From CAIWAH01 sp964602595 (GTDB lineage Bacteria; Verrucomicrobiota; Verrucomicrobiia; Limisphaerales; UBA9464), in assembly GCA_964602595.1 (NCBI GenBank), contig CAZRRO010000017.1, positions 62,001 to 126,000 of the forward strand: a stretch of 64,000 nucleotides of DNA, written 5' to 3'. The notes under the pieces are model-generated. The model saw only the letters and a program-made list of their open reading frames with translations. It searched no databases and was not told the origin of the DNA. The translations under genes were made by a program, and so were the position numbers. Shown piece after piece: positions 50,723-60,322 of this stretch (within the stretch, counting starts at the first letter, position 1; every line of letters starts with the position of its first letter).

Positions 50723-52816
50723 ATGCCGTTCCTGTTCACCAACGCCGCGTTGCTGGCCGCCCTTGCCGGGTTGGGAATTCCCGTGCTGCTGCACCTGCTG
50801 CTCAAGCGCAAGAGCCAGCGCCTGCGGTTCAGCACGGTGCGCTTCTTCGCCAAGCAGGACGAACAGGCCTCCTCCAAACGCAAGCTCCGCAACCTGCTGC
50901 TCCTGCTCCTGCGCCTGCTCATCTTCGCGCTGATCGTCCTCGCCTTCGCCCGCCCATACCTGCCCTTGGCCACGCCCAATGCCGCCGGCGGCCAGCGGCG
51001 GCAGATGGTGTTGGTGCTCGACCGCTCGCTGAGCCTTCAGGCGACCGATACCGGCGGCGCCCGCTGGCCCCGGCTGCAAGCGGCCGCCGGCAAACTCCTC
51101 GGCACGCTCAAGGCCGACGACCAGGCCGCGCTCGTCGTATGCTCGGAACAGGCGACCATTGCGTCGGGCTTCGCGTCCGCCCAGGTCGTCGCCAAGATTA
51201 TCACGGACCTTGGGCCCGGAACCGGCACGGCCGATCTCGCGGATGGATTCCGCGAGGCCGCCAAACTCATCGCCACCGCCGATCCCAAGGCGGGGCCTTC
51301 CGTCGTCGTGCTGAGCGACCTCCAGCGCGCCAGTTCGCAAAACCTCGCCACCGCGCCCCTGCCGGAAGGCATCGACGTTCAGCTTCTTCCCATCGGTGAC
51401 CTAGCGGCGCCCAATCTCGCCGTAGCCGACCTCAATCTGGAAGGCACCGAAGAAGCATTGCCCCACGCTGTCATCACCCATCACGGCGACGAGGAATTGC
51501 CCGCGCTGGAAACGGAACTGCTCCTCGACGGCAGATCGTTGCTCGTAAAAACGGTCCCGCTCAAGGCCGGTGCGACGACCAACCTCGACTTGCGCCTGCC
51601 CGCCTTGAAACCCGGTTGGCATCAAGCCGAATTCCGGCTGCGGGCCAAGGATTCGCTCGCCGCCGATGACCGCCGTTTCCAGGCCGTTTTTGTGCCCCAG
51701 CCCGTGCGCGTGTTGCTGGTCGAGAACCGTCCCCGTGCCCGTTCGTTCGAGGAACAGACCTTCTTCATCGCCGCCGCACTGGATCCGACCTTCGGCACCA
51801 CCAATCCGGCGCCGGCCCGCTTTGCGCTGAGCAAGGCGACCCCGGCCGACCTCGCGTCCCGGCTCGGCGGCGCGCCGACCAACCGCCCGGCGGTCGTCGT
51901 GATTCCTGCGCAGGCCAGCCTCAGCGCCGCGGCCCGCGCCGCGTTGGCGCCGTTCGTCCGCGACGGCGGCAGCCTCCTGCTGTTCGGCGGCGCGGAGCAT
52001 TCGCCCTCGGACTTCAACGCCAACTTCGCGGGCCTCGCGCCCGTCGTGCTCAAGGGCGACGAAAAGGCCGATGACGAGTTCGGCTGGCACCTCGGCGAGG
52101 CAGACAAAGCCGGGGCGCTCTTCGCGCCATTCCGCCCGGCGAACTCGGGCAATCTCAACTTGCCGACGTTCACGCGCCGCCACACGGTCGCCAGCGTTGC
52201 CCAAAGTTCCGTGAACGCCCGTTTTGAAGATGGCACTCCGTTCGTCGCCAGCCTGTCGGCCGGCCGCGGTCGCGTCGTCTTCGTAAACACGGCGGCGGAC
52301 ACCGCGTGGGGCGACTGGCCCAAGCACCGCACCTACCTGCCTTGGCTCCAGAATGCCGTCCAGTGGCTCGCCGGCCGCGAAGGTGAACCGAGCCTGCGGG
52401 CCGGCGCCAACCTGGTCGCCGGCGCGGAGGAGGAACTGGAACTCGGCGTGGGCTTCGCCAATTCCCGCCTGACGCTGACCGGGCCTGCTGGGAAAGCCGC
52501 CGTGCTCACTGCCAATGCGCAGGGGCGCATCGCTGTCACTCCGGCGGAACCTGGGTTCTACCTCCTGGCTGATGCGCAGGGACAGGAAGTGCGCCGCTTC
52601 AGCGCCAACGTGCCGACGGCCGAAACGGACCTCGCCGCGTGGCGTCCGGGCGACTTGCAGGCGCAAGTGGCCCGCACCGGCAATGAGCAAACCAACCTCG
52701 CCGCCGGTCTGTTCGGTGGCGGACGCCAACACCGCGAATTCTGGCGGGTGCTCCTGATGGTCGCGCTGGCGCTGCTGTTTGTGGAAACCCTGTTCGCGAA
52801 CCGCTCGTATGCGTGA
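50723..52816 (+). CDS. BatA N-terminal plus vWA membrane protein
   Basis: 697 residues. An N-terminal BatA/aerotolerance-regulator segment with two membrane helices (FTNAALLAALAGLGIPVLLHLLLKRK and LRNLLLLLLRLLIFALIVLAF), then a vWA domain with MVLVLDRSLSLQAT, and a C-terminal beta-rich part ending in a last helix (VLLMVALALLFVETLFA). Typical partner of MoxR-DUF58 pairs. The start at 50723 puts the first membrane helix right after the initiator. Followed by a small gene between inverted repeats. Confidence 0.9.
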   Translation: MPFLFTNAALLAALAGLGIPVLLHLLLKRKSQRLRFSTVRFFAKQDEQASSKRKLRNLLLLLLRLLIFALIVLAFARPYLPLATPNAAGGQRRQMVLVLDRSLSLQATDTGGARWPRLQAAAGKLLGTLKADDQAALVVCSEQATIASGFASAQVVAKIITDLGPGTGTADLADGFREAAKLIATADPKAGPSVVVLSDLQRASSQNLATAPLPEGIDVQLLPIGDLAAPNLAVADLNLEGTEEALPHAVITHHGDEELPALETELLLDGRSLLVKTVPLKAGATTNLDLRLPALKPGWHQAEFRLRAKDSLAADDRRFQAVFVPQPVRVLLVENRPRARSFEEQTFFIAAALDPTFGTTNPAPARFALSKATPADLASRLGGAPTNRPAVVVIPAQASLSAAARAALAPFVRDGGSLLLFGGAEHSPSDFNANFAGLAPVVLKGDEKADDEFGWHLGEADKAGALFAPFRPANSGNLNLPTFTRRHTVASVAQSSVNARFEDGTPFVASLSAGRGRVVFVNTAADTAWGDWPKHRTYLPWLQNAVQWLAGREGEPSLRAGANLVAGAEEELELGVGFANSRLTLTGPAGKAAVLTANAQGRIAVTPAEPGFYLLADAQGQEVRRFSANVPTAETDLAAWRPGDLQAQVARTGNEQTNLAAGLFGGGRQHREFWRVLLMVALALLFVETLFANRSYA

Positions 52817-52826
52817 AGGCAGATTG

Positions 52827-53321
52827 AATTTGGAAAGTAGGAAGGCAGGAAAGGAAGCAGCGTTCTCCCTTCGTGCATTTCTGCATTCCTGCTTTTTCCG
52901 CTCTTCGGATGCAGCCCCTTCAGCGGGCATTCGCATCCCGGAAGATGTAGGGCACTTTGCCAGGCCCTCCGGGCAGGGTGGTTACATCAGACGATCGACT
53001 GTGCTAGGCGTTACAGGATTGGGTATTGCGGTGCTGGCTGGCATCCTCTGGCAGTTTGATCGTCCGCCTTTTGACTTGGCCAAGTTACAGTCTCTGCAAA
53101 TAGGAATGAGCCAGGCGCAGGTAGTGGAAATCCTTGGCCCTCCCCGAGACAATTATGGAGAACGATGGGCGTATGCGAGGAGCCTTGCATGGCCAATCGT
53201 TCAGATTCACTTCGATGCGTCAGGAAAGGTGACCCGCTATGAGTATGATCCCTGAGAACTCCCATCTACTGCATCGCGGCACTTGGTTGTCCCGCCTTCC
53301 TGCTTTCCTGCTTTCCAAATT
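52827..53321. repeat. Inverted repeat pair of the GGAAGGCAGGAA family, flanking a small gene
   Basis: Left arm at 52827-52856 (starting aatttggaaag) and right arm at 53292-53321 are near-perfect inverted copies, about 435 bp apart, and resemble the hairpin at 50598-50684. They enclose the BamE-like gene (53001-53255), as if it were inserted as a unit into the operon. Confidence 0.7.
53001..53255 (+). CDS. Small BamE/SmpA-like membrane protein
   Basis: About 84 residues from a GTG at 53001; upstream in-frame codons exist, so the start is uncertain. One hydrophobic helix (VTGLGIAVLAGILW), then LQIGMSQAQVVEILGPPRDN and FDASGKVTRYEYDP, a BamE/SmpA-like motif pattern. It has lower G+C than neighbours and sits between inverted repeats inside an otherwise tight operon, which suggests insertion. 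Function unknown. Confidence 0.55.
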   Translation: MLGVTGLGIAVLAGILWQFDRPPFDLAKLQSLQIGMSQAQVVEILGPPRDNYGERWAYARSLAWPIVQIHFDASGKVTRYEYDP

Positions 53322-53345
53322 CTCCCCGAACCGCGTCAGCGCACC

Positions 53346-56051
53346 ATGAACACTCCCTCGCCCGCCCAAGCCCCGCTGGCCACCACCGCCCGGCAACGCG
53401 ATCGCTCCGCCCGCGCGGCCACCGCCCTTGCCGGTGCCGGGTTGGCCCTGCTGGCGTTGCTCGCGGCCGCTTCGCTCGACTATTGGCTTACCCTGCCCGC
53501 CAAGGTTCGTTGGGCCGGCTTCGCCGTTGTGGCCGGTTTGGTCATCGCCGGGACGCTTCGGCTGATCGGCCTGCTACGTCGGCCGACCACGCTCAAGCAG
53601 GCCGCGCTGGAAGTGGAGCAACGCCGGCCCGACGCGGGCTGCGAAGTCTCCACCGCCGCCGAATACCTCACGGGCGAACGCCAAGCCACGCAGGACTACG
53701 AACGCGAATTGGCCGCCGCCCTCCAGCAGCGGGCCGCCGAGACGGTGTCGCGCAACCCGGTCAACTTCACCCGCCGTCTGCTCGCGCCCGCCTTGGGCGC
53801 CGGCGTGGCGTTGGTTCTTTTGGCGGTGTTTGCCGCCTCGTTCCCCGCCGCCGGCACCGCGTTGAGGCGCACCGCCGCGCCTTGGAGCAAAGCGGCGTTT
53901 TCCCAGATCGAGGTGAAGCCCGGCAGCACTGAGGTGGCCGTTGGCAAACCATTGGAGCTGACCGCCGCCTTTCACGGACGCCTGCCGGCCACCGCCACCT
54001 TGCAGGTTCGCGGCGAAGGCCAGACGGCTTGGACCGACGTCGCGCTGACGGGCGCCACCAATGGCACCTTCCGCCACACGCTGCCGGCCGTCTCGGCGTC
54101 GTTCGCCTATCGCGTAACCGGCAGCGATGCGGTGTCCGACGAGTTCGCAGTGACGGCCTACGTGCCGCCTGCGGTGAAAGATCTCCGCGTGAAGCTGGAG
54201 CCGCCGGCCTACACCTGTCTGCCGGTGACCGAGCAGGCCGCGGCCGACATCGCGATCATCCGCGGCACCAAGGCAACCTTCCGCGTCGCGCCCAACGTGG
54301 ACCTGTCCAAGGCGCGCCTCACCTTCACGAACGGCACGGTCACCGAATTGAAACGCGACGCGCAGGGGCTTTGGACCGCCGAACTGCCGGTGGCCAAGGA
54401 CAACGAGTTTCGCTTCGAGCTGTTCGACGCCAAAGGCCGGAAAGGCGGTGACGAAATCGCGCACCGGCTGACCGCCATTCCCGACGCCGCGCCCAAGGTG
54501 GATTTCGAACTGCCCGGCGGAGACATCCGCGCGGCGGCGACCAACCGCGTTCCCCTGAAGGTGGCCGCGAGCGACGACTTCGGTCTGAGCGCGATGAAGA
54601 TCGTCTTTCACCGTCTCGGCGGGCCGGAACAGGAGCTGCCCATCGCGAAGTGGACCACCCAGGACAAGGAAGCAACGGCCGAGGTGGAACTCGACCTGAC
54701 GCCGCTCAAGCTGCGGCAGTTCGAACTCGTGGCTTACCACGCCGAAGTGCGCGACAACAACACGCTCGACGGTCCCGGCATCGGCCGTTCGCCGACCTAC
54801 TTCATCGAGATCACCGACCTCGAAGGCGGGAAGTGCCTTTCGCAGAAGCAGGCGCAGAAGGTGAACCTGCTCACCATCCAGAAGCAGATCATCGCGGACA
54901 CGGCAACGCTCGCCCCAGCCAGCCCGAAGGAGAAGTTCGATGAACTGGCCCTGCGCCAACGGGACGCGATCGAGTTTGGAAAGCTCTATCAGCAGGGCCT
55001 GAGCGAGACCGGCGCGCCATTGCCCGTGCAGGGCGCGATGAATGCCGCCGTCGCCGCCATGACGCAGGCCGCCGGCACGCTGGACAAACACCAGCGGGAC
55101 GCGGCGTTGCCCCCGGAAGAAACGGCGCTCGCCCGGCTCTACGAGGTGCTCAAGCTGATGCCAGCGTTGAAGGACTTGCCGACGCAGTTGCCGCCGATGG
55201 CCCAGGAACCGAAGGAGCCAAAACCGGAGCAACCGCCTGCCCTGAAGGTCGTCTTGGAAGCGTTGAAGAAGCAGAAAAAGGAGGACCCAAAGCAGCAGGA
55301 GTTGGCGAAGATGCTGGAACAAATCCAGCAGCTCGCCCGGCAGCAGGCGGCGATCAGCTCGGCCTGCGAAAACCCGGGCAGCAACCCAAGCGGCGGACAG
55401 GCCAGCGAACCCGCCCGGTCGGCGCAGTCGCCGAATCCGCCAGACTCCAAGGACGCGAAGAACCCGGCTCCGGCGGCAAAGCCAGGCGAGTCCAAGAGCG
55501 GCCAGCAGGCCGGGAAACCGCCGGGCAAACAATCCGGCAAGGGCCAGGGGCAAGGCCAAGGGGAAGGTCAGCCCAAGGACGAGTTGGCCAAGAACGACGC
55601 CGAAGCCAAGGCTTCGCCGAAGCCCGGTGAAAAGCCGGGGCAGAAGCCAGGAGAGGGCAAGAAGCCAGGCGACGATCAGCCGAAGACTGCCGCGGAGTTG
55701 GCCAAGCTCGCCCCCAAGCAGGAGGCCATGAGCCAGGAGGCGAAGGCCCTCGCCGAGCGCCTTGCGCGCCTCATGGGCAAAGGGTCCCGGACCGGCAAGG
55801 CCGCCGGCCAGCAGCTTAGCGAGGCGTCCGCCAAGATGTCGGAAGCCGCCCAGGCGATGCGCAGCGGGAATGGTTCCGGGGCCGGCTCGAAGGGCAACGA
55901 AAGCAACTCCGCACTGGGCAACGCCACCGCCATGGTCGAGGCGCTGCTGGCCGGCCGGCCGGAGGTCGGCGACGTCGCGTCGGAAGACGCGCCCAAACAA
56001 TACGAGGGCGCACTGGCGGATTACTTCAAGCGACTGTCGCGGGCCGAATGA
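53346..56051 (+). CDS. Large DUF4175-like membrane protein
   Basis: 901 residues from the ATG at 53346. Two N-terminal membrane helices (LAGAGLALLALLAAASLDYWL; WAGFAVVAGLVIAGTLRLIGLL) and one further helix near 155-175, then a long periplasmic part with beta-rich segments, coiled-coil helices and a Gly/Lys/Pro/Gln-rich low-complexity stretch (about 705-800). Resembles DUF4175-type proteins encoded after MoxR/DUF58/BatA in this phylum. Probably an envelope scaffold. A terminator follows. Confidence 0.75.
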   Translation: MNTPSPAQAPLATTARQRDRSARAATALAGAGLALLALLAAASLDYWLTLPAKVRWAGFAVVAGLVIAGTLRLIGLLRRPTTLKQAALEVEQRRPDAGCEVSTAAEYLTGERQATQDYERELAAALQQRAAETVSRNPVNFTRRLLAPALGAGVALVLLAVFAASFPAAGTALRRTAAPWSKAAFSQIEVKPGSTEVAVGKPLELTAAFHGRLPATATLQVRGEGQTAWTDVALTGATNGTFRHTLPAVSASFAYRVTGSDAVSDEFAVTAYVPPAVKDLRVKLEPPAYTCLPVTEQAAADIAIIRGTKATFRVAPNVDLSKARLTFTNGTVTELKRDAQGLWTAELPVAKDNEFRFELFDAKGRKGGDEIAHRLTAIPDAAPKVDFELPGGDIRAAATNRVPLKVAASDDFGLSAMKIVFHRLGGPEQELPIAKWTTQDKEATAEVELDLTPLKLRQFELVAYHAEVRDNNTLDGPGIGRSPTYFIEITDLEGGKCLSQKQAQKVNLLTIQKQIIADTATLAPASPKEKFDELALRQRDAIEFGKLYQQGLSETGAPLPVQGAMNAAVAAMTQAAGTLDKHQRDAALPPEETALARLYEVLKLMPALKDLPTQLPPMAQEPKEPKPEQPPALKVVLEALKKQKKEDPKQQELAKMLEQIQQLARQQAAISSACENPGSNPSGGQASEPARSAQSPNPPDSKDAKNPAPAAKPGESKSGQQAGKPPGKQSGKGQGQGQGEGQPKDELAKNDAEAKASPKPGEKPGQKPGEGKKPGDDQPKTAAELAKLAPKQEAMSQEAKALAERLARLMGKGSRTGKAAGQQLSEASAKMSEAAQAMRSGNGSGAGSKGNESNSALGNATAMVEALLAGRPEVGDVASEDAPKQYEGALADYFKRLSRAE

Positions 56052-56095
56052 CCGGTCAGCTGGTGCGGCGTTTGCGAATCGGCGGATTGGTTCAC

Positions 56096-56128
56096 ATCAA
56101 CGAATCCTGATTCGTTGATTTAACTCTT
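56096..56128 (+). terminator. Rho-independent terminator after the MoxR operon
   Basis: A 10-bp perfect stem (56096-56105 with 56110-56119), 4-nt loop, and a T-containing tail (TTTAACTCTTG). The tail is weak. Confidence 0.6.
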
Positions 56129-56161
56129 GTTTCACGGGCATTCGTTGCCATCCTTGGCGGC

Positions 56162-57055
56162 GTGATCCGGTTCATCAAAGACCTCCATCGCGAATGCCGT
56201 GCCGCGGGCCGTCCCGCCATCTCGATCGAGTTTTTCCCGCCCAAGACCGAGGAGGGCGAGCGCAACCTGTTCGACCGCACCCTGCCGGAGCTGCTCAAGG
56301 CCAAGCCACTTTACTGTTCGGTCACCTACGGTGCCGGCGGCACGACCCGGGACAAGACTCTTGGTATCGTCGAGCGCATCCAGCGTGACTTCGACCTCAC
56401 GACGATGATGCATCTCACCTGCGTGAATGCGACCAAGGCGGAGTTGCATTCGGTCATCGAGGACGCGCGCAGCCGCGGCGTGAAGAACCTGCTCGCCCTG
56501 CGCGGCGATCCTCCCGGCGGCACCGGTGACTGGGTTCAGACTGAGGGCGGCTTCCGCTACTCCACCGAACTGGTCGCCTACCTGAAGGAGCTCGGCGGCT
56601 TCAACATCGGCACGGCCGGCTTTCCGGAAGGGCACATCGCTCAAAAGGCCGGCAAAATCGCGGACTGGGGCTTCCTCGCGGAGAAAATCCGGGCCGGCGC
56701 GGATTTCGTGGTCACGCAACTTTTCTTCAACAACGACGACTATTACGCCTTCCGCGATCATCTGAGCCAGAAGCTCGGCGTCGACGTGCCCATCGTGCCC
56801 GGGCTCCTGCCGGTCCTGTCGGCCAAGCAGACCAAGAAGTTCACCGAACTGTGCGGCGCCAAGCTGCCCGCGCCGTTTCTCGCCCGGCTCGACCAGATCG
56901 GCGACGACGACGCGGCGGCCGTCGAGTTCGGCATCGAGCACTGCACCCGGCAGATTGAGGACCTGCTGCGGAACGGTGCTCCGGGCGTCCATTTCTACAC
57001 GTTGAACAAGGCCCATTCCACCCTCCGGGTCGTGCAGAATCTCGGCCTCGCCTGA
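56162..57055 (+). CDS. metF: Methylenetetrahydrofolate reductase
   Basis: 297 residues from a GTG at 56162. MetF signature: ISIEFFPPKTEEGE near the start, SVTYGAGGTTRDKT, LALRGDPPGG and TQLFFNNDDYYAF. FAD-dependent reduction of 5,10-methylene-THF to 5-methyl-THF, feeding methionine synthesis. Length normal. No SAM riboswitch was recognised in the 110-bp upstream gap. Confidence 0.96.
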   Translation: MIRFIKDLHRECRAAGRPAISIEFFPPKTEEGERNLFDRTLPELLKAKPLYCSVTYGAGGTTRDKTLGIVERIQRDFDLTTMMHLTCVNATKAELHSVIEDARSRGVKNLLALRGDPPGGTGDWVQTEGGFRYSTELVAYLKELGGFNIGTAGFPEGHIAQKAGKIADWGFLAEKIRAGADFVVTQLFFNNDDYYAFRDHLSQKLGVDVPIVPGLLPVLSAKQTKKFTELCGAKLPAPFLARLDQIGDDDAAAVEFGIEHCTRQIEDLLRNGAPGVHFYTLNKAHSTLRVVQNLGLA

Positions 57056-57100
57056 ATCGCCCGGTCGCCGAATTGCAGTTCGGTGCATCGGACATTCCCG

Positions 57101-57131
57101 AAAAAAGGAACGGCGGCCCTGAGGCCGCCGT
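57101..57131 (-). terminator. Terminator of the 57-58 kb PQQ-like gene
   Basis: A 9-bp stem (57110-57118 with 57123-57131), 4-nt loop, and TTCCTTTTTT tail on the minus strand. Confidence 0.8.
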
Positions 57132-57165
57132 CGTCATCGATCAGATGCCGTTCTCCAGCGAAGGC

Positions 57166-58455
57166 TTACTTCGCCGACGCGGAACTCACTCCGAGATCCA
57201 GGCACACCGCCTCTTTAGTGCTGCGGGCATACACCCGGCCGCCCGCCACGACCGGCGTGGTCCAGCACTTGCCCTCCAGCACGTCAGCCCGGGCCACTTC
57301 TTGGTAACCATCCGGCGTGGCCTTGATGAGGACCAACTGGCCGGCGTCGCCCAGGGCCAGCACATGGCCGTCCACCAGGATGACGTGGCCCGGCCCGAAG
57401 CCGGCCTTCTCCCATTTCACCTTGCCGGTTGCTACCTCGACGCACTTCACCGGACCGCTGCCGTATTCCTTGAACTGGAACATGCCGTAGAGATGCCCGT
57501 CGTGCAGGACCGGCGTGGACCAGTGGTTCGCCAGCGGCTTGTCCCCGTTGAAGCGATAAATCTCCGTCGCGGTGAACTTGCCGTCCGCCTTCGCCAGCTT
57601 CACCGCCCCGGCGCCCACGCCGTAGCCCGCCGAGCAATACACGATGTCGCCCGCCACGACCGGTGAGGCCGCGGTCGAGATGCGGAACGGGAACGCGTAA
57701 CGCCACAGCTCCTTGCCGGAGGTCGGCTCGACCGCCAACAGGCCGGACTTCACGAAGAAGACCACCTGCCGCTGTCCTTGGATCGTCGCCGCCGTCGGGG
57801 TCGCGTGGGTCATGGTCTCGTCGAAGGCTTTCCATGCCACCTTGCCGTCGGCCTTGTTAAAGGCGAGCAACGACTCCCCTGCCCCGCCGCCCGCCACCAA
57901 AACCAGGTTCCCCTCGATCAGGGGCGACGCGGCGTTCTGCCACTGGATGTTCCGGCCGGCGAATTCCTTCAGCAGATCATGCCGCCACAGCTCCGCGCCG
58001 GACTTCGCGGAGAAACACGCCAGCACCAGCTTGCCGGTGAGGACGTAGACGTGGTCGCCATCCAGCGTCGGCGAGGAACGCGGGCCATCGCCGCCCTTGT
58101 TGTCCCCCGTGCCGGCATCGCCGCCGCCGTCGAACTTCACCGCGCCGAGGGGCTTCGCCCACGACTCCTTGCCGGTGTCCGCATTCCGCGCCACCAGCAC
58201 CTCCTGCGATGCGCCATCCACGTCCCGTTGCTCCAACGTGAACGCCGCGCCGCCGCCGACCGCAAACGAGCTGAACCCGCGGTCGCTGGTAACCTTCCAC
58301 AGCACCTTCGGACCGGCGTCGGGCCATTTCTTGGAAATCTTCTCCGGCGACGAACCGTCGCCCTTGGGGCCACGGACAAACGGCCAGTCTCCGGCCAGGG
58401 CCGCGGAGGCAAACGCGGCGGTCAACGTGAGCGAGGCAAACAAACGGGGATTCAT
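57166..58455 (-). CDS. Secreted PQQ-like beta-propeller protein
   Basis: 429 residues. Signal peptide MNPRLFASLTLTAAFASAALA, then a PQQ-like propeller with repeated W-x(n)-G units (LWKVTSDRGFSSFAVG, CFSAKSGAELWRHDL, AVEPTSGKELWRYAF). No catalytic residues of quinoprotein dehydrogenases recognised. Likely periplasmic. It is one of three such proteins in the window. Own terminator. Confidence 0.85.
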   Translation of the reverse strand: MNPRLFASLTLTAAFASAALAGDWPFVRGPKGDGSSPEKISKKWPDAGPKVLWKVTSDRGFSSFAVGGGAAFTLEQRDVDGASQEVLVARNADTGKESWAKPLGAVKFDGGGDAGTGDNKGGDGPRSSPTLDGDHVYVLTGKLVLACFSAKSGAELWRHDLLKEFAGRNIQWQNAASPLIEGNLVLVAGGGAGESLLAFNKADGKVAWKAFDETMTHATPTAATIQGQRQVVFFVKSGLLAVEPTSGKELWRYAFPFRISTAASPVVAGDIVYCSAGYGVGAGAVKLAKADGKFTATEIYRFNGDKPLANHWSTPVLHDGHLYGMFQFKEYGSGPVKCVEVATGKVKWEKAGFGPGHVILVDGHVLALGDAGQLVLIKATPDGYQEVARADVLEGKCWTTPVVAGGRVYARSTKEAVCLDLGVSSASAK

Positions 58456-58639
58456 GATGCCGCGGAAACTCGACGAAGCGGTCCGGCGGTCAACCGGTTT
58501 TTGCCGGACTCAGGCCGGCAGCGACACCGTGAAGGGAGTCCAGGGCGGTGACGGGAGATTGAGACCAGGGCGACGTCTTCGGGAACCGGAACGTCACTTG
58601 CGGGACCGGCCGCGAACACCGCAGGCTGGGCCCCTTGCC

Positions 58640-59386
58640 ATGAGCAACCTCCCGATCCTTTCCCCGCGGCGGCTGGCGGCGTTCACTCTCATCGAGTTGC
58701 TCGTGGTCATCGCCATCATCGCGATCCTTGCCTCGATGCTGTTGCCGGCGATTTCGGCCGCGAAGGAGAAGGCGTCGCGCACCGCCTGCGTGAACAACAA
58801 CCGGCAGCTCGGCCTCGCCGTGCAGATGTATGCCATGGACAGCCAGGACTACATGCCGTGGCCCAACTGGGAGAACAGCCAGCGGGGTTGGTTGTATCAG
58901 CCGCTCGGCGGCCGGGCGCCGGATCCGCTGCGGACCAACGAGCTGCCGCTCATCGAGGCCGGCCTGTATTTCCCCTACCTGAAGGAGCGGAAGGTTTACA
59001 ACTGCCCGCTCGACCGGACCAACCACCTCTCCTGGCAGAAGCGGCAGCAGCGCATCTCCAGCTACATCATGAACGGCGCCGTTTGCGCCTTTGCCCGGAT
59101 CACCCCGCGCACCTTCAAGCTGACTTCCTTCAATCCCGCCGCCTACGTGATGTGGGAACCGGAGATCAAGAACTTCGGCGGCATCTGGGGTCCCAACCAG
59201 GGCCACGACGCCAGCCAGTATCCCAATGACCAGGAAGGCATCGGGCGCCGGCACAAGAAGGGCGCGGTCATCACGGGCTTCAGCGGCCAAGTCCACTTCA
59301 TCAAGTTCGAGGACTTCCAGCGCGAGCAGCGGCAGAACAAGCCGGGCCTGCTCTGGTGCGTGCCGGACAGCAAGACCGGCGAGTAG
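58640..59386 (+). CDS. Pseudopilin with type IV prepilin N-terminus, second copy
   Basis: 248 residues from the ATG at 58640. AFTLIELLVVIAIIAILASM is the prepilin signal (an Ala, not Gly, just before the Phe), followed by LLPAISAAKEKASRTACVNN as in the 27-kb paralog. Body beta-rich with YPNDQEGIGRRHKKGAVITGFSG near the end. A sorted, exported pseudopilin-like protein typical of this phylum; its job is unknown. Divergent from the upstream PQQ gene. Confidence 0.9.
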   Translation: MSNLPILSPRRLAAFTLIELLVVIAIIAILASMLLPAISAAKEKASRTACVNNNRQLGLAVQMYAMDSQDYMPWPNWENSQRGWLYQPLGGRAPDPLRTNELPLIEAGLYFPYLKERKVYNCPLDRTNHLSWQKRQQRISSYIMNGAVCAFARITPRTFKLTSFNPAAYVMWEPEIKNFGGIWGPNQGHDASQYPNDQEGIGRRHKKGAVITGFSGQVHFIKFEDFQREQRQNKPGLLWCVPDSKTGE

Positions 59387-59475
59387 GTCGGCCGCGGCGG
59401 CGATCCTCGGCCGGCGACGTGGTTGGGGGAATCCGAAGGTAGAACGGGCAGTAAATTCGGCGCAGGAAACGGCGT

Positions 59476-60216
59476 TCAGGTTTTTCGCCGCCCTACGCAG
59501 AATACTGCAACCACGCCGACGCCGAAGAGTGCCCAAGTCTCCGGTTCCGGCACAGCCGGCAGCGGGCTGAAGCTGATATCATCAATGACGTGCATCTTGG
59601 CGTCGGGCCAACCGGGAAACTGGCCTTCGTCCTGGCCAGGAAAGTTGCCGAAGCTGCGGAACTCGAACTGGAGTGGGGCCGTTTGGCCGGCGTAGGCGCT
59701 GACGTCCACCGCGTAATAATGAAAGAGGGGCACGTCGGGGTCACCGCTGGGACGGTCCTCCAGGAAATGCACCGGAGCTGGCGATCCGGCCACAGAGACA
59801 TGCAAATCGTTGCCGTGATACAGGAAACGCAGGGACTGGGCGTCGGAAGGGATGTCGCCGGTTTGCGCCAGAAAGAAGGAGGGAGCCGCAATGCCGGCGT
59901 GGGGCCAAATACCGAGCGAATATGTTCCAACGACCGGAACCTTGGCGGAGTTTGCCGGCTGCGCATTGTTGACGTAACTGGAATCCAGAATGCTCGAAAG
60001 ATTTCTAAACGGTTGAGTGTGATTGTAACCCACCCCATTGGGCACATCCCAGCCCGGGACCATCCATACTTCTGGTGCCCCTTCGAATGTTGGGCCTGGA
60101 ATTGCCAGTCCAATTCCGCCGGGTATTTCAGGTGAATCGAACCCAAAGTTTTGGAACGGCGCAGCGGCCAGCAGGCCCGGCAATGAGCAGGCCAGCAGGA
60201 GGAGTGAAGATTTCAT
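59476..60216 (-). CDS. PEP-CTERM sorted exported protein
   Basis: 246 residues from the ATG at 60216. Signal peptide MKSSLLLLACSLPGLLAAA, a beta-rich body, and the C-terminal PEP-CTERM anchor VPEPETWALFGVGVVAVFCV followed by GRRK. Such proteins are processed by an exosortase and released to the surface or matrix. The body resembles no family I recognise. Exosortase itself is outside the window. Confidence 0.9.
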   Translation of the reverse strand: MKSSLLLLACSLPGLLAAAPFQNFGFDSPEIPGGIGLAIPGPTFEGAPEVWMVPGWDVPNGVGYNHTQPFRNLSSILDSSYVNNAQPANSAKVPVVGTYSLGIWPHAGIAAPSFFLAQTGDIPSDAQSLRFLYHGNDLHVSVAGSPAPVHFLEDRPSGDPDVPLFHYYAVDVSAYAGQTAPLQFEFRSFGNFPGQDEGQFPGWPDAKMHVIDDISFSPLPAVPEPETWALFGVGVVAVFCVGRRKT

Positions 60217-60322
60217 GGCGCGGTGACGAAAGTTCCCTGGCTGAGATTGAAAAAGGAGCTGGCGCAGACTTGGTAAAGCGCATTGGCGAAGCTTCCGGCA
60301 TCCGTGCATGCAAGGCCCGGGT

